A stretch of DNA of 38,319 nucleotides from Spirogloea muscicola (lineage: Eukaryota; Streptophyta; Zygnematophyceae; Spirogloeales; Spirogloeaceae). Positions 1 through 11,800 of this stretch are shown here, piece after piece (the stretch's first letter is position 1; the number at the start of each line of letters is the position of its first letter). The notes beneath the pieces were generated by a model, which saw nothing but the letters and a program-made list of their open reading frames with translations, searched no databases and had not been told where the DNA came from. Made by a program: the position numbers and the translations under genes. The stretch spans positions 613,192 to 651,510 of the forward strand of contig WELB01000071.1 of the NCBI GenBank assembly GCA_009602725.1. The letters are read 5' to 3'.

Positions 1-434
1 GCCACGTCGACGGCCAGCACCAGCCACCCCGGGTGCTGGTCCAAGGTCGCACGGACCCCGTGAACGACGGCCTCGCTCCCACTCCGCAGCCCCGCGCCGT
101 ACTGGTGTGGCGCCAAGTGCACCTGCGCCGGCCCCGCATGCTGCTGCCAGAGTACGCGGCTCACCAGGCGGTACAGGACCTCCCCGATGGCAATGGGCCT
201 GACCCCCCCGCTCGGCTTGTCGAGGGCGAGCAGCGTGCTGGTGCACAGGACGCCACGGATGCCGGCCGGCACGTTGTTCCTGGCCAGGTGCTGGCAGATC
301 TGCAGCAGCCCGTTGAAGTCCGCCGCCTCGCCCTCGAGGAAGATCTCCCGCAGGTGCTCAGTGAGCATGCGGTAGAAGAAAGTGCTCGCCCATTGAGAAT
401 AGGGGTAGAGGAGTCCTTCCTCCACCTCGGCCTC
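1..434 (-). mobile_element. Reverse transcriptase fragment of a retroelement, truncated by the window edge
   Basis: Read on the minus strand, one frame is open from the stop at 435-437 to the window edge, about 144 residues. It has the typical order of the finger/palm part of a non-LTR-type reverse transcriptase: a helix (YRMLTEHLREIF), then LLALDKPSGGVRPIAIGEV near the middle (RT block with K-P-x-GG-x-RPI), then QYGAGLRSGSEAVVHGVR and a final LVLAVDV, where the first catalytic Asp block begins. The YxDD block would lie beyond position 1. The upstream part (YPYSQWASTFF) lacks the P-S-GW motif I would expect, so the copy is probably 5'-truncated or decayed near 400. The element class is inferred. 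No LTR or target-site duplication can be seen here. Confidence 0.8.
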
Positions 435-469
435 TCATTCTTCGGCTTTGGACATTGTCCATTCTTTTT

Positions 470-571
470 GGGCTGGCTTTGCCAGCCCCTCTCTTTCTCT
501 ATGGGCGAGCCTTCTTCTGGCCCCCCTTCTCGTACTTTGTTTATTCTTTTTTGGGCTGGCTTTTCCAGCCC
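470..571. repeat. Two related short palindromes in T/C-rich DNA
   Basis: GGGCTGGC-TTT-GCCAGCCC at 470-488 is a perfect 8-bp inverted repeat with a 3-nt loop. A second copy at 553-571 has 7-bp arms (GGGCTGG/CCAGCCC) around CTTTT. Both follow a TTCTTTTT run, so the whole unit of about 85 bp is repeated imperfectly. They lie between the reverse transcriptase remnant and the DUF1995 gene. They may belong to the retroelement or be a separate dispersed repeat; the sequence alone does not decide. Confidence 0.7.
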
Positions 572-820
572 CTTCTCTCGCTTCTCGCCAGTTTGCAGCG
601 CTCGCAAGCTCTGGCTATTCATCAGCGTGCTCCAAAATAAGTCTGGCCACCGGCTTCCGTGGCGGCTCCCCAGATTAGCTTGTCGGATCCGTCTGTGCTC
701 ACCCGTGGGTATGAACGTCACACTGCTACCGCGGCCACCGTAGCATTGGCTTCGTTCCATGTAGCCAGGTTTTTTTAGCACTACTTTTTGCCTGAACCAT
801 GTATTGGCTTGTATTGTAGA

Positions 821-866
821 GTATTGGCCACCCTTTCCTTTCATGCGCACCGCGCGCGCCTTCTCT
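821..866 (+). repeat. GC-rich element immediately upstream of the DUF1995 start codon
   Basis: This stretch contains an 18-bp core, TTTCATGCGCACCGCGCG at 839-856, preceded by ATTGGCCACCCTTTC and followed by CGCCTTCT. The reverse complement of the same core lies at 3794-3811, and a weaker copy lies at about 3894-3925. It ends about 17 bp before the ATG at 883, so it could be a promoter or 5'-UTR element, or one end of an inverted-repeat pair. Confidence 0.7.
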
Positions 867-882
867 CGAGCTCCACGGCGCG

Positions 883-3053
883 ATGGCGGCCGCGCTGGCG
901 CCCGCGCCCATCCTGCGAGTGCGTCCGGGCGAAGCCGCCGTAGCAGCTGCTCGCGCGGCCCCTGCAGAGCTTGGGCTTGCCGTGTCAGGGGACGCCGCCA
1001 GGTGCCTGACCGTCGAGCTGGCCCAGTGGAGCAGGAAGCAATGGCCTTGCGCTCCCTCGGCCAAGCGCCCGTTGCAGCCGCGGCGCGCTCGATGCCAGGT
1101 GAGGCCGAGGTTCACGTTGCTTGAAAATCCATATCCAGATTGCAACACCCTGGCCTACACAGACTTCACAAGCACTTCGCATGCCTCAGTGCTAGCTTTG
1201 CCTGGTTGAAGGGAGCCATTGGTTGGACTGCATCGTTTGTGCGGTCCCCAATATCACAGCGCTTGCCACCTGGAGTGCTGCCGCAGCCTTGAATGCGAAC
1301 AAGCACCTCAGCTCCTGTATGCCGCAGATGTTGTGTGCTTGCTATGGGTCTCACAGTCACCACAGAGCCACCAATGCCCACCTTCTTCCATTCTCGCAGG
1401 CTGCCAGGAAAAGCTCTAGGCCGCCTGCTCAGGATAACGGGGCTGGCGGTGATGAGCAGCCTCCGAGAGACAGGAGTGAAGCGCTTGCGCAAGCAAGGAC
1501 AGCGCTGACGGCGGTGCTGGGGAAGAGCCTTAGGCGCCAGGAGCCCAGGACTGTGAAGCAGCGCCAACGGCTGGAGCGCCAGCTCAGATTGCGCATAGGT
1601 GCGCAGCTCAAGGACCTGCCTGTGAGCTTCATAACCCAGCATCGTTATAAGTGCAGCACAAGGGAATGCTTCGATGTGACAGTGCTGCTACGTGACAATA
1701 TAATCAGCTGGTACTTTGTGCTGACTCTTGTGGCATGTGCTCAGAGCTTCCGCTGGAAGATGACCAAGCCGCTCAAGTCATCAGCTTGTACCAAGATCTT
1801 GTGGAGGGGCTTTTCCGGAATTCCAAGGGGGCAGGGCGGATGGTAGTACTCTTTGGTGATCCCCAGGCAGCCCAGCTCGCAGCAGAGAGCACCTCTGCTG
1901 CTTGGCAAGAAGCGCAACTTGTTCTCCAGGTTGCTTCTCTTTCAGATGCATATGACCTCCCAGGCAAGCACTTAAGGAGCTTTGTAAACTTGTGCTCCTT
2001 TCACCTCTCAGATGGGGCTCAAGCCCCGTGGTCACGAAGTTTGCCAGCATATAGAAGTACTTATTTGATGAAGCAGGACTGAGAGCTGTATCTTAGAGCT
2101 GAGATTGGTAGACAGCTATGTACTCCCCTTCATCGAGTGTCTTTTGTTTCTCTGTAAGCCTTGGGAGTCTTGCAATATGGTTACTACCTCTTCAAGAGCA
2201 GGGCATTGACGCACTCATTGTCAGGCACTACTTTCCAGATGAAACTGCCGTTGTCATTTTGATGGCGCCAACGGACTTGCACCTCCCAGCTGTGGAGAAT
2301 CTGTGCATACAGGCAGGCTCCAGCGCCATAGTTGCAATCAACCCTCAGTGGGACGATGATGGGTCCCAAGTAGCGGGAACATTTGAAGTGTGCTACGCTT
2401 TCCTCCCACTAGCTATACAAGTAAGCTGATGATTAGCAGCCCTCTTTTGCGCCTTCTTTGTGCATCTGGCACGTACAGGTCACTGTAAGCTGAACAGCAA
2501 GCTGAACATATCTGCCTGTACCAGGGTCTCTTTGGTAAGTCCGAAGGAGCAGTCTTGAAGTTTGTACGAGGAGGAGCTCCTGGTGGAACGCCATGGCTCA
2601 TTTTCACAAAAGACGGAGATAAATTCAAGGTATTACATATTTCAAAATAAGGGTGTGGTCCTCATCACGTGATGTATCAACTGAGGCCACTTACAGCTTG
2701 TCATTTATGAGCATTGTGTGGCAAACACGAGACCCTGTGATAGGCTGCCTGTATTGTTGGACCGTGCTCTTTTCACTCCAATTGCGTTCACCACAAGAAG
2801 ATATCATCTCATGTGACTGTTGTGAGCAGTAGCATAGCCTGTACTAGACTGCATGTCCCATGTTCATCCGTACGACTGACTTGATGCACTTGCATGCACT
2901 TGCATCCTCTTTGTGTTGCAGTGTGTTAATCGGTTGAATACTCGGCCAGACGCAGTTGCTATAGAGAGCACATTATACAACAATGCTGCTGCTAGCTCCC
3001 CGATCAACAAGTCGCTGGCTTTCTTTAGAGGGCTCGTTGGTAAATCTCTGTGA
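883..3053 (+). CDS. DUF1995 domain protein, probably plastid-targeted (six exons)
   Basis: Spliced exons: 883-1098, 1400-1621, 1747-1983, 2202-2420, 2525-2629, 2922-3053. All junctions are GT-AG and in phase 0, giving about 376 residues. The first exon (MAAALAPAPILRV...) is rich in Ala, Arg and Ser and poor in acidic residues, as expected of a chloroplast transit peptide. The family signature is in exons 3-6: MVVLFGDPQAA (strand), VASLSDAYDL, VILMAPTDLHLPAVENL, AIVAINPQWDDDG and GTFEVCYAFLPL, then a C-terminal W-LIFTKDGDKF segment. DUF1995 proteins are found in plants, algae and cyanobacteria; their biochemical role is not established, so none is given. The exon 3 start (1747 rather than 1745) was chosen to keep the frame, and the exon 3 donor (1984) is the least certain. 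TGTAA, the usual chlorophyte poly(A) signal, occurs at 3206 and 3241. Confidence 0.82.
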
Positions 3054-4339
3054 TTCCACTTCCTGCGCTGAAGCCTGGAAGACTGCACTCTTCAGTTTAA
3101 GAGCTAACGCGCTCCACTTTTTGTTTACTGGTACTGCTTGTGAGTGGGCTTGTCTTACAAGCTCCTGCTGCTCCTGCAAGCGTTCGATGCGTATTGTGAT
3201 TGGAATGTAACCTGCTGAGTAGCTAGTGCTCTTGTTTGCCTGTAAATAATCAAGGACTGTCGAATTCAAGTAGAGAGGGCTATTCTGGTGTTTGGCAAGA
3301 TAAGAGCCGGCCTTTTCAGCTGAGCAGCAATTGTGACAGTCAGCTTCCCACTCAAAGCATGAGCCACAGTATTGACCAATGGCAGAGCAGGCAGAGCATG
3401 CTGTCGGTGGCCCTCCACCTGCAGGAGCAAGGGAGATAGAGCTTGCTGATAGAGATAAGCACCGCGCTCGAAGATGATTGCATGTCCTTTTCCTCATTAA
3501 GGTCTCAAGCCAGCAGCTAGATCGTCAGCAAGCCCCTACAGTCAACCTACGGCAAACCCCTCAGCTGAAACTACTGGATGAGCTCAGGAGAGCTACCGTT
3601 TAGAATCAGGCTGTGGGCCAAATTGGCTTGAGGTATTAGAGCACGTGTTGCAGTGGCTGGGCTGCCTGCTGCTAGTACTGACCTGTTCGGAAGCTGCGGG
3701 TCAAGACATGAAGCTCATTTAAGCCACACAGTACAGGAGAAGAGCTTAGTCTGTACGCAAGCTATGAGTTGTTACTAGGCTGCTAGAAGAAGGCGCGCGG
3801 TGCGCATGAAATTGAAAGGGAGGCTAATTCTAGCTTTACAAATGTCCTGTTAGCTGGGTAATGAGCTGGCTAGGGGGGACACTAGAAGGAAAGAGAAGGC
3901 GCGTATTGCAATGAAGGGGAGGCCATTACACTGTTTTGAAAAAAGTGCAGGCTGAGGCGCAGGGGGCCTCTGGCCTGCGCAGCAGCTCAGCCGGTCTCAG
4001 CTCAGATGGCAACGAGACGTCTGCCAGCTTGTAGAAGAAAGAAAAGCTTGGAAGGAGCTTCAGCTTCATCAACGACGAGGCGTTAGGAACAGTTAAGCCC
4101 AAGCAGTGGGTGCGGCCGTGAGCAGATCATGCCAACACACCGCTCAGGTGGCGGTCAGCTCCAGCAGTCAGCCCACTGCCGAGGGCCTCACGGCAGGCCC
4201 GAGGGCCCGGCCCGGGCTGCGGCCTCAAGCGCCCGGCCCGCCCGCCGGCGGCGGCGGCGCTGCTGCTGCACCGGCGCCGAGGTGCTGCTGCCGGGAAGCC
4301 CGCCTCTGCAGCTTGGCATGCCGGCAGCCTGCCGTGGCC
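3054..4339. other. Intergenic region: 3' end of the DUF1995 gene and upstream region of ATM
   Basis: I see no conserved coding segment. Several short open frames are present on both strands but none shows family similarity. The right part (about 3960-4339) becomes strongly GC-rich and probably holds the ATM promoter and 5' UTR. Two imperfect copies of a GC-rich element lie at about 3783-3825 and 3882-3925. Confidence 0.6.
3783..3925 (-). repeat. Two inverted copies of the element found before the DUF1995 gene
   Basis: The first copy, around 3788-3825, contains CGCGCGGTGCGCATGAAA at 3794-3811, the exact reverse complement of 839-856; the flanks also match (AAGG on one side, GAAAGGGAGGC-AAT on the other). 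The second copy, about 3894-3925, keeps GAGAAGGCGCG and GAAGGGGAGGCCATT but diverges in the middle. The two copies are about 100 bp apart in the same orientation. Confidence 0.65.
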
Positions 4340-5808
4340 ATGCTGACCGTCGCCGACGTCGAGGAGCTCAGCCAGAAGCTGCTCTCGGACCGGGCCAAGC
4401 TGCGCGAGGTGCGGCAGCTTCTTGTCTCCGAGATTGTGCCATCGCTGCTGCAGATGCAAGAGGTAGAGTTGATGTGCGCGCCTAGTCTTGCCAATGAAGC
4501 AGCCAAGGCTACTTCAATTTGTGCATGCAGGAAGGACTGAGAGACCTGCAGGGCTACCTGGACGGTACAGTCAGGGCCACTCTCTCCGCCCTGCTGACCG
4601 AGAGAACTGCCAGCCAGCAGAGCGACGATACGATTGCTTGTAAGGAGTGTGCAGCAAGCTGCTCCAATAGCCTGCAACTGCGTGTGATCACTTTGTGCTC
4701 GTACACTGCTTGGGCAAGCTTCTCTGCAAGCATAGCATCCTCAGAGGCTGCTGAGCTTTCTGGTGTGGGCCTCAGCTTCCAGTATGTTAGGTGACATTGA
4801 TGAACTGGTTGCTTTCCCAGCTGGAACCTGGCCGCACTTGCTGTCCTCATTGTGTACTTGCATATCAGTGGAACTTGCATCGAGCAAGAAAAGGGGCCCC
4901 AGGCCCATCCTATCCAAGGTCCTCCGTGCCTTCGTACAAAAGTCAGAAGAAAGTAAGACGAACTTCACGTTCGAAGACAATTGCAGCAATCCAACTTCCC
5001 TGTTGCAATTGCGCACATCAATCTGCTAGCCTTTCCAAGCCCTTCCAAGCCATTCCAAGCTTTTCCCATGCCGCAACGGTGCAATGCATGTAGCACGACT
5101 TCGGATATACTTGTAAGTAGGTCCTTTGCATGGCCGTTTGATAGCCTTGAGACTGGATGACTGAGATACTAAGTACACTACAGGTTGCTCAACGAGGTAT
5201 TGCTTTCACAAGCAGGTCAGTAGGCAGGTAAACAGCTTCTCACTGATTTTCCACCTGTCAATGTAGGTGGAGCACCTGTGCTTCTCAGGAAGATTCGTAC
5301 TCTCTTCCAGCACATCACTGAAGTCCTTCAGCATCATGGTAGCCTTTCCTCGGATTATGGCCATGTCTTACGCCAATTGCTTCGAGTTCCACAGTACAGA
5401 GCAAGGCTGGGCAAGAAGCTCCACAGACGTGATTACCAGCAGCCCTCTTTGACTCTGCTCTTCTTCTCGGGACGTGCAAAATACACTAGTACATGAAGCT
5501 TATGTAGCTATCGAGTCATTCTTGGACAGGTCAGCAGCAGTTTTTACGAGGCACGCCTAGCACACCTTGTTGAAGCGCGTATGAGAACCAAATATGTTGT
5601 CACCGTGCGCAGAGCTTCTCCAGCACCATCTACACAGAGCAAAGAATATCCCCAGCCTACTTACAGACTATCAGGCAGGCGCCAAGGAAGAAGCATTTCG
5701 CGATGTTCTGTCACTGCTAAGCCTTGTAGAGCATGCTCCAGGCGATCTACCTCTAAGCAGTAGGGAGGAACTGCTTGAAAGCTTTGTCTGTATATTTACG
5801 GATTTAAG
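4340..5808 (+). other. ATM: ATM N-terminal exons with TAN-like motif
   Basis: Exon model: 4340-4462, 4531-4639, 4869-4952, 5267-5428, 5490-5529, about 5600-5808. The first exon contains [20 protein letters not shown], resembling the Tel1/ATM N-terminal (TAN) motif, L-x-SDR/K-x-K-x-R, which is needed for telomere and damage functions in yeast Tel1. Later segments ([51 protein letters not shown]) match plant and animal ATM in order. The splice at 5529 ends in phase 2 but the next conserved frame cannot be entered in that phase from any visible acceptor, so an exon is missing or one base is wrong. Confidence 0.75.
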
Positions 5809-8800
5809 GTGAGCCTACTGTCGTCATTTACAGGAGCTCGTGCAAGCTTGCAATTGCTTGCCCATTGCATTGATTGTACGAGCATGTTTTGTGCTGGTTG
5901 GGCCTTCTGCAATACTGTGAATGTCTACCCATGTTGCAGGGAAGAAGGCCGAGCTGCAAGGAAGTTACTGGCCACTGTAAATACTTTCTTAGCAATGAAT
6001 GGGTTAAATTTAGGCGACCGCGTGGCAACATTACACACTAGCATACGACGATTCATGTCGCAGTTTTGGCATACTAGAGATCGTGAACTGAAGGTTAAAT
6101 ATACAAATTGGTGACAGTGCTTCTTTTGCCGCATTTGTTACCTTCCTTTGCATTCATGTCTGTGCATCCGTATAACTGCTGCAAGATAGTTTCATAAGCC
6201 CTGATGTTCAGTTCACCTGGTCAGTGCAGGATGAGCTTGTACTCTATGTAAAGCTTCAGATCAAGCTACAGGGTATCCAGCTCTGTGGCGCAGATGCCCT
6301 TACTGAGCTTGTGGAGCTTCTTGAAGAGGAACTTGATCAGACAACCTTGGTGACTCCCACCAATATTTGGTTGGTCTAGGCAACCTCCATGCTCTGAGAG
6401 GCTACCAAGAGGCTGCATAGAAAACTTCGTGATGCTGGTGCACGCTGCATAGAAAGGCTTTGTGATGCTGGTGCACGCTGCTAGAAAAGCTGGAGTGTTC
6501 ATGAAATGTCCTCTTCCTTTGCTGGTAGGCTTAGTGAACGGGGAAGAGATGAGAAGCAAGCATTAGCTTCACTGAGCCTAGAAGCTCTGTGGGAGCTTGC
6601 AGCAGCTACTTTCTTGGAGGTGAGCGTACATATGATATCTTTGCAGGAGCAATGGCAAAGAGGTCGAATCTGCTAGCCACATATGATGCAATGTGTAAGA
6701 GCACAGGCTGAGATGCAAATGGTGGTAATAGTTGAGTACTTAAAGCGACATGCTGCAAGCAAGAGAACTGATGATTCAGTGTCCCTTTGGATAAGCATGT
6801 TGCAGATCATGAATCGAGATTCTTTGACAATCAGAAACAGCAACACACAGCCTGCAAAGCGGCTAAGACCGTCTACCATGTCCAGTATACTTCAGGACAA
6901 TATTTTAGCCGGCAAAAGCTTGTGGTATGGACATTTTTCCCTCGAACATGCTTCACTGCCGAGTGTCCACACATACTACCAGACATGATCGTGCCTAGAA
7001 AGAGCTTGTTGAGCTCAAGCAAGCTCCTGCAATGAGTCCTTGTATCAGGTTAGGAGCTCTTTGCAGACTGATACAGGACTATGGAGCAGAGGTGCCTGAA
7101 CAGCTATTGCTGGATTGGACTGTGACGCTTCATAAGCATCTACAGCGGTAAACAAGATATTCATCTCATAAACCAGATATTTGGCACATTCTTTACAAAC
7201 CACTGACTTGTAACTAACTCTTCCTTGCCTGACATGTCTGGACTCTAAATATATCTTACAAGCATCACGGGAGGACTTGTGATGGTGAAGGCCGTAAGAC
7301 AGCTGCTACGTGCTTGATAGGGCAGTTGCACTTTTGTATTACATTCTGATGACTGTCTACGTAGTTGTTGAGACAGCATCTTCGCTGATGGAGTGGCATC
7401 AAGTGGAACTGACGAAGTTATATGGACACTCAGGTCTGCATCGATCAACTAAGCACTCGCACAGCTTGTCCATGCTATTCTTGAACTTGCAATGTGATTT
7501 GTACGACAACGCTCATACGACAACACCATTCCCACTTCTATCACTTCAATGCTTCAGTGCGTTTGTGACCGTGCAGGTGCATACGACAAGTCTTGTGCTT
7601 CGTGCATGATGGATGTCCTGGAGGTCAAGTCACCAGCAAGAAATCCCTCCTGCAGGTCTGTACCTTCAAATATTGACAGAACTGTACAAGTGGTAGTCCT
7701 CTTTCGTTGCAAGTCAGCCACTCCATTACAGGGACAGTTGTAGCTTGCTTATGTTGCAAGAAGCCAATAGCATGGGCTTTTATTGATCAACTGTGAGTCA
7801 TGCTGGTGTTATGATCTATAGGATAGAGCGATGTGGAAGCCCGTTTGGGATGGGGTGCTACACTCACTAGCGTCCTACAGTGGCTCAACTATCATGGTAT
7901 TTCGTGGCAGTTCGTTGCTGTTCGTCACATTGACAATGATATTTGTGCTCGACCATCATTATGCGCCGAACAATCTGATGTTGAAACTCTAAGCTCTGTT
8001 TGTACTGAAGGTGGACGAGCAGCTTCTTTTGTTGACATCTATGGCACAGAAGGTTAGCATCATCATTATTCTTTAATCTTGATAGCAAAGATGCATTGCC
8101 TCCTCACTTGCAAAACATCTCTTTCCACATGGAGATGTTCATCTGAGATTGCTTGTGCCTGTCTTGGTCTCTGAAACGTGTCAGAGGTTGGTGCTAAGGT
8201 TTGCTTTGCCCAAGGATCTCTGGGATGTGTCCGTGTGGTCCGAACGACCAACTATGTAAGTATGTCACGCTGAACAAGGTTGAAGGTGCAACACAAGGTT
8301 GAAGATGTTGAAGATGCCGTCGCAAAAAGATCATGAACAAATCAGTTGCAGCATATGAGCAGATTGCCAGGCACTTCACACCTCACTGTCTCATACTAAG
8401 CCTTATTTTGTGAACGTCTTGATGCCAGGGCTGGACTGCTCTTTGTGAAGGTCTTGTGCACTAGTGGCCAACGCCTGGTATGACACCAACTTTAGTATAG
8501 CAGAATTCGACCATTACGATGGCTTAGCTCAACAATTAAGACTCCAAGACTTAAAGTTTCATATGTCTGCAGGCCCTGGGTGCATCTTCGAAGGAGGACT
8601 TGAAGCTGAGGAACAAGCTTATGGAGTGGGTCCTGCAAGCTCCTATGAAAAAGGTCGGTAGAAGCCATTCAGCATGGAAGGAGTCAAGTCAAAGTCAAGT
8701 CTAAGCTCAGCTAGTAATTCTTCACACTGTGTCTCAAGCCAAATCCTGCATCCCGTGACAAGTGCTGTGCTTTTTCCTAGGGCATTCATATCAAAAATTG

Positions 8801-11800
8801 CTAAGCTTCTCAAGTCCCATTGAGTGATTGATACCATCGAAATGTCTCTCCTAGCAGGAAATCAGAAGCCACCAAGGTATCACACTTCAAGATATGTCAG
8901 CTGGATCTGAAGTTGCTGCTGTTCTCCTGGCACTCACAACTGGGGAACCACGCATTGAGGCCTCCTCAGCAATGTCTTCAGGAGATAGCCACTTGCGCAA
9001 TGCTGCTCGAGAGCTGCAGCAGGCTCAAATCCACGTAATGCTTGCACTGAAGTTCCCAACACCTCTGGGCCAGCTTGCCAATCAAAGTGTCAGCATGAAT
9101 GACTGATGCTGCCAATCTTTTAGAAGCATTCCAGCTGCACGATGACTCGTTTGACACCTTGAGAGACATCTGCATTTGCAGGAAGTCCTTGAAATTGAAA
9201 GGGAAAGGGGTCCGAGATTCAATGCCATTGGTTACCTTGATCGCTCTCCTGCTGCACTTGCATGCTGTGGCAGACCAAAAGAAATGGTATGCCCACTTCT
9301 TGGACCCATGCCCTTCTCTAAACTCGCAACGCCCAGCATGTTTCTCGACTTGCATACTCCAGTAGCAGCTTGCTAAAGTCCTTCTCCATCAGTGGATCAT
9401 TGCTTGTTTGGTTTGTATATAGACAAAGAGTGTTTGGACTGCACATGTAGCTTGCCATAGCTTCTCCTCGAAGCCTGAGAAAAACCATGTATTGACTCAA
9501 ATTTAGGATACAGATAGTAGTAAGTGTACGGGTCTGAGTAAAGTAAGAGGAAGGCCAAGATTGGTGCTGGGTGCTGTCACATTGAGTTTCTTGGGTGCAA
9601 CCCAAGCATGCCCATCGCTTTCAACAGCCGTGCTTCTGCTTGTCACAGGAAGAGAACGTGGAAAGCTGTGAGTCAGCAGTGACCCAATTGCCTGCCCACC
9701 AGCGACAAGCTCTTGCTTCAACAGCAACTACAATGATCCGTTCAGTGATTGCTGGAGCCTTGGAATCTGAAAAGGATTTCTCATTGACCCAGCATTTGGA
9801 ACTCTGCTGTTTAGCGAGCAGTTACGTTTATGGCTTGGAACAGTCTGAGAAGCAAACGTGAGCAAATTTCATCCATGCCCTGCATCGGGAAAGAAGCAGC
9901 ATTGCTTTCCTGCAATAAGAGTAGCACAACATGATTCAAGATGATGTCGACTTCCTCTTCAAGCAACAGAGGCTCACAATATCAGACTGTCAAATGCATC
10001 TGGCTGACCTGTTAAATTGAGTAGCATGTGACTCATTCAACAAACGGACTGAACTGAATATACATTCTGTGACTGTGCCTCACAAGAAGCTGTTACATGT
10101 GAGGCAGGGACCTTGCAGTAGCAATACGCAAAGACATCCAGTCAGCTGCACACAACCTGTTCAACCTTTGCACCAGAAGGGTCAGGAATGACTTGAGAGA
10201 AGAGCTTACCATCAGCCCAGTGGCAATGTTGTCCCGGAAGGACGGCGCAAAGCCCCAGCAGGTCCCAGAGCAGGTCATTTCAGATGCAGATCTGGCATCT
10301 ATCTCGCACCTAGCACTGTTGCCTGACTACTGCTTGTTCCTGGACACTGAGACGGGCGAGAGATTGGCAGGAGAAGACCAGGCATTGCAGATTCTTGAAC
10401 CATTCGTTCTTTTTGTTAAGGAACAATACCTTTTGGCAGCTCGCAGCAGAGAGCATAGCAAACCCTCAAGTGAGACGAAGGATCAGGCAGGCTTGTCAGG
10501 CTTTAGCGTAGTGTCTGAGTCACATGCAAGGGTGACGATGATCCATGATGATGATCTAGACGCTACACCCCTAAGGTTTACCGGCGGGAAGGCAAGTGCA
10601 TCAACAATTGGAACACCTGGACTTCCGTTGAATTCTTTAAACGAAGGAGAAAGACAAAGTCCTCTCGTTGCCACAGCAATCTTGGCGAGAACGATGGTGG
10701 TTATTGGCCAGAGGCTGTCGAGACGAGCCTTTGAGCTGCTGTTATTGCTCCTCCACGAGACAATTGAGCACAAGGTGATGGTGGATACTCTGTGTTCATT
10801 CAAAGGCTGACAAGCATGAGAGGACTCTTTGTTTATCAGAAGGCAATGCGGATGCATCTGAATGACAAACTCTTGTCGTGGCTAAGGGCCTGGGGAGTAT
10901 AAAAATTCCTTGATTGCTGAGAAGCAAGTCACTGCATTCACAGGCCTTGTTGTGCCGGTCTATTTGTTGTGCTATTTTCCCTGTTCGCTTCGCTGCTGAC
11001 TGTGAGCTGCATATATTTGCAGGACAATTGCGAGGTACTTCGGTGCATGAGTTCTCTTGTGACCTCTAACAATTTGGAGTTTCTTCCTTCTTTGGTGAGC
11101 AACTTCTAAGACTTGTACAGAGGTTTTAACCTTTTACCTTGACTGAATGTTGTCAGGACCTATCATGAATTAGTCAAAGCATAGCCTGCTGTATGCTATC
11201 CAAGACAACAAGTAGGGTTTCACCTTCAGATTTTTGAGCAGTTACCTATGGAGGAGCCCTTGATTCTGCATCCACATTGTTACAGGTGTCTAAACTGGAA
11301 GACAGCCTTCCTGCATGTAGACAGGACGAGGAATGCCAAGTGATAGTGCTCCAAAGCATAGAAATCCTTGCCAAAAGCTTAAATGGAGGTCCTGTTGTAG
11401 GCTCTCACACTTCAAGTCACATCCAGTTGCCAGCTGAGGTACATAATATTGAGTTGCTACCTTCCTCAACTAAATATCTTCTCTTGGTTTTGTTGAAACG
11501 CATCAGACAAGGGTGTTCGGAGAGAGTCAGTGGCATCTCAGAGAGGATGATAATGACAGTCTTTAGGTTGTGGACCACTGACAGGCCATTCGTGTTGCAG
11601 CTTACTCAACGTATTGTTGCTGCAATGGCTGCAATTGTTGACATGCAACCAGTCTTCTGGCACACACGTGCGCAGCTAGCGAAATCTATAGCTGCTGTGC
11701 TTCCGCTTGGTCCAGAGGTTTGCCAGGTGACACCTCATGAATGGAAAATGATCCTGGAAAAAATCATAGGCAGCTCGATTAGGTGACGCTTACTTTCATA

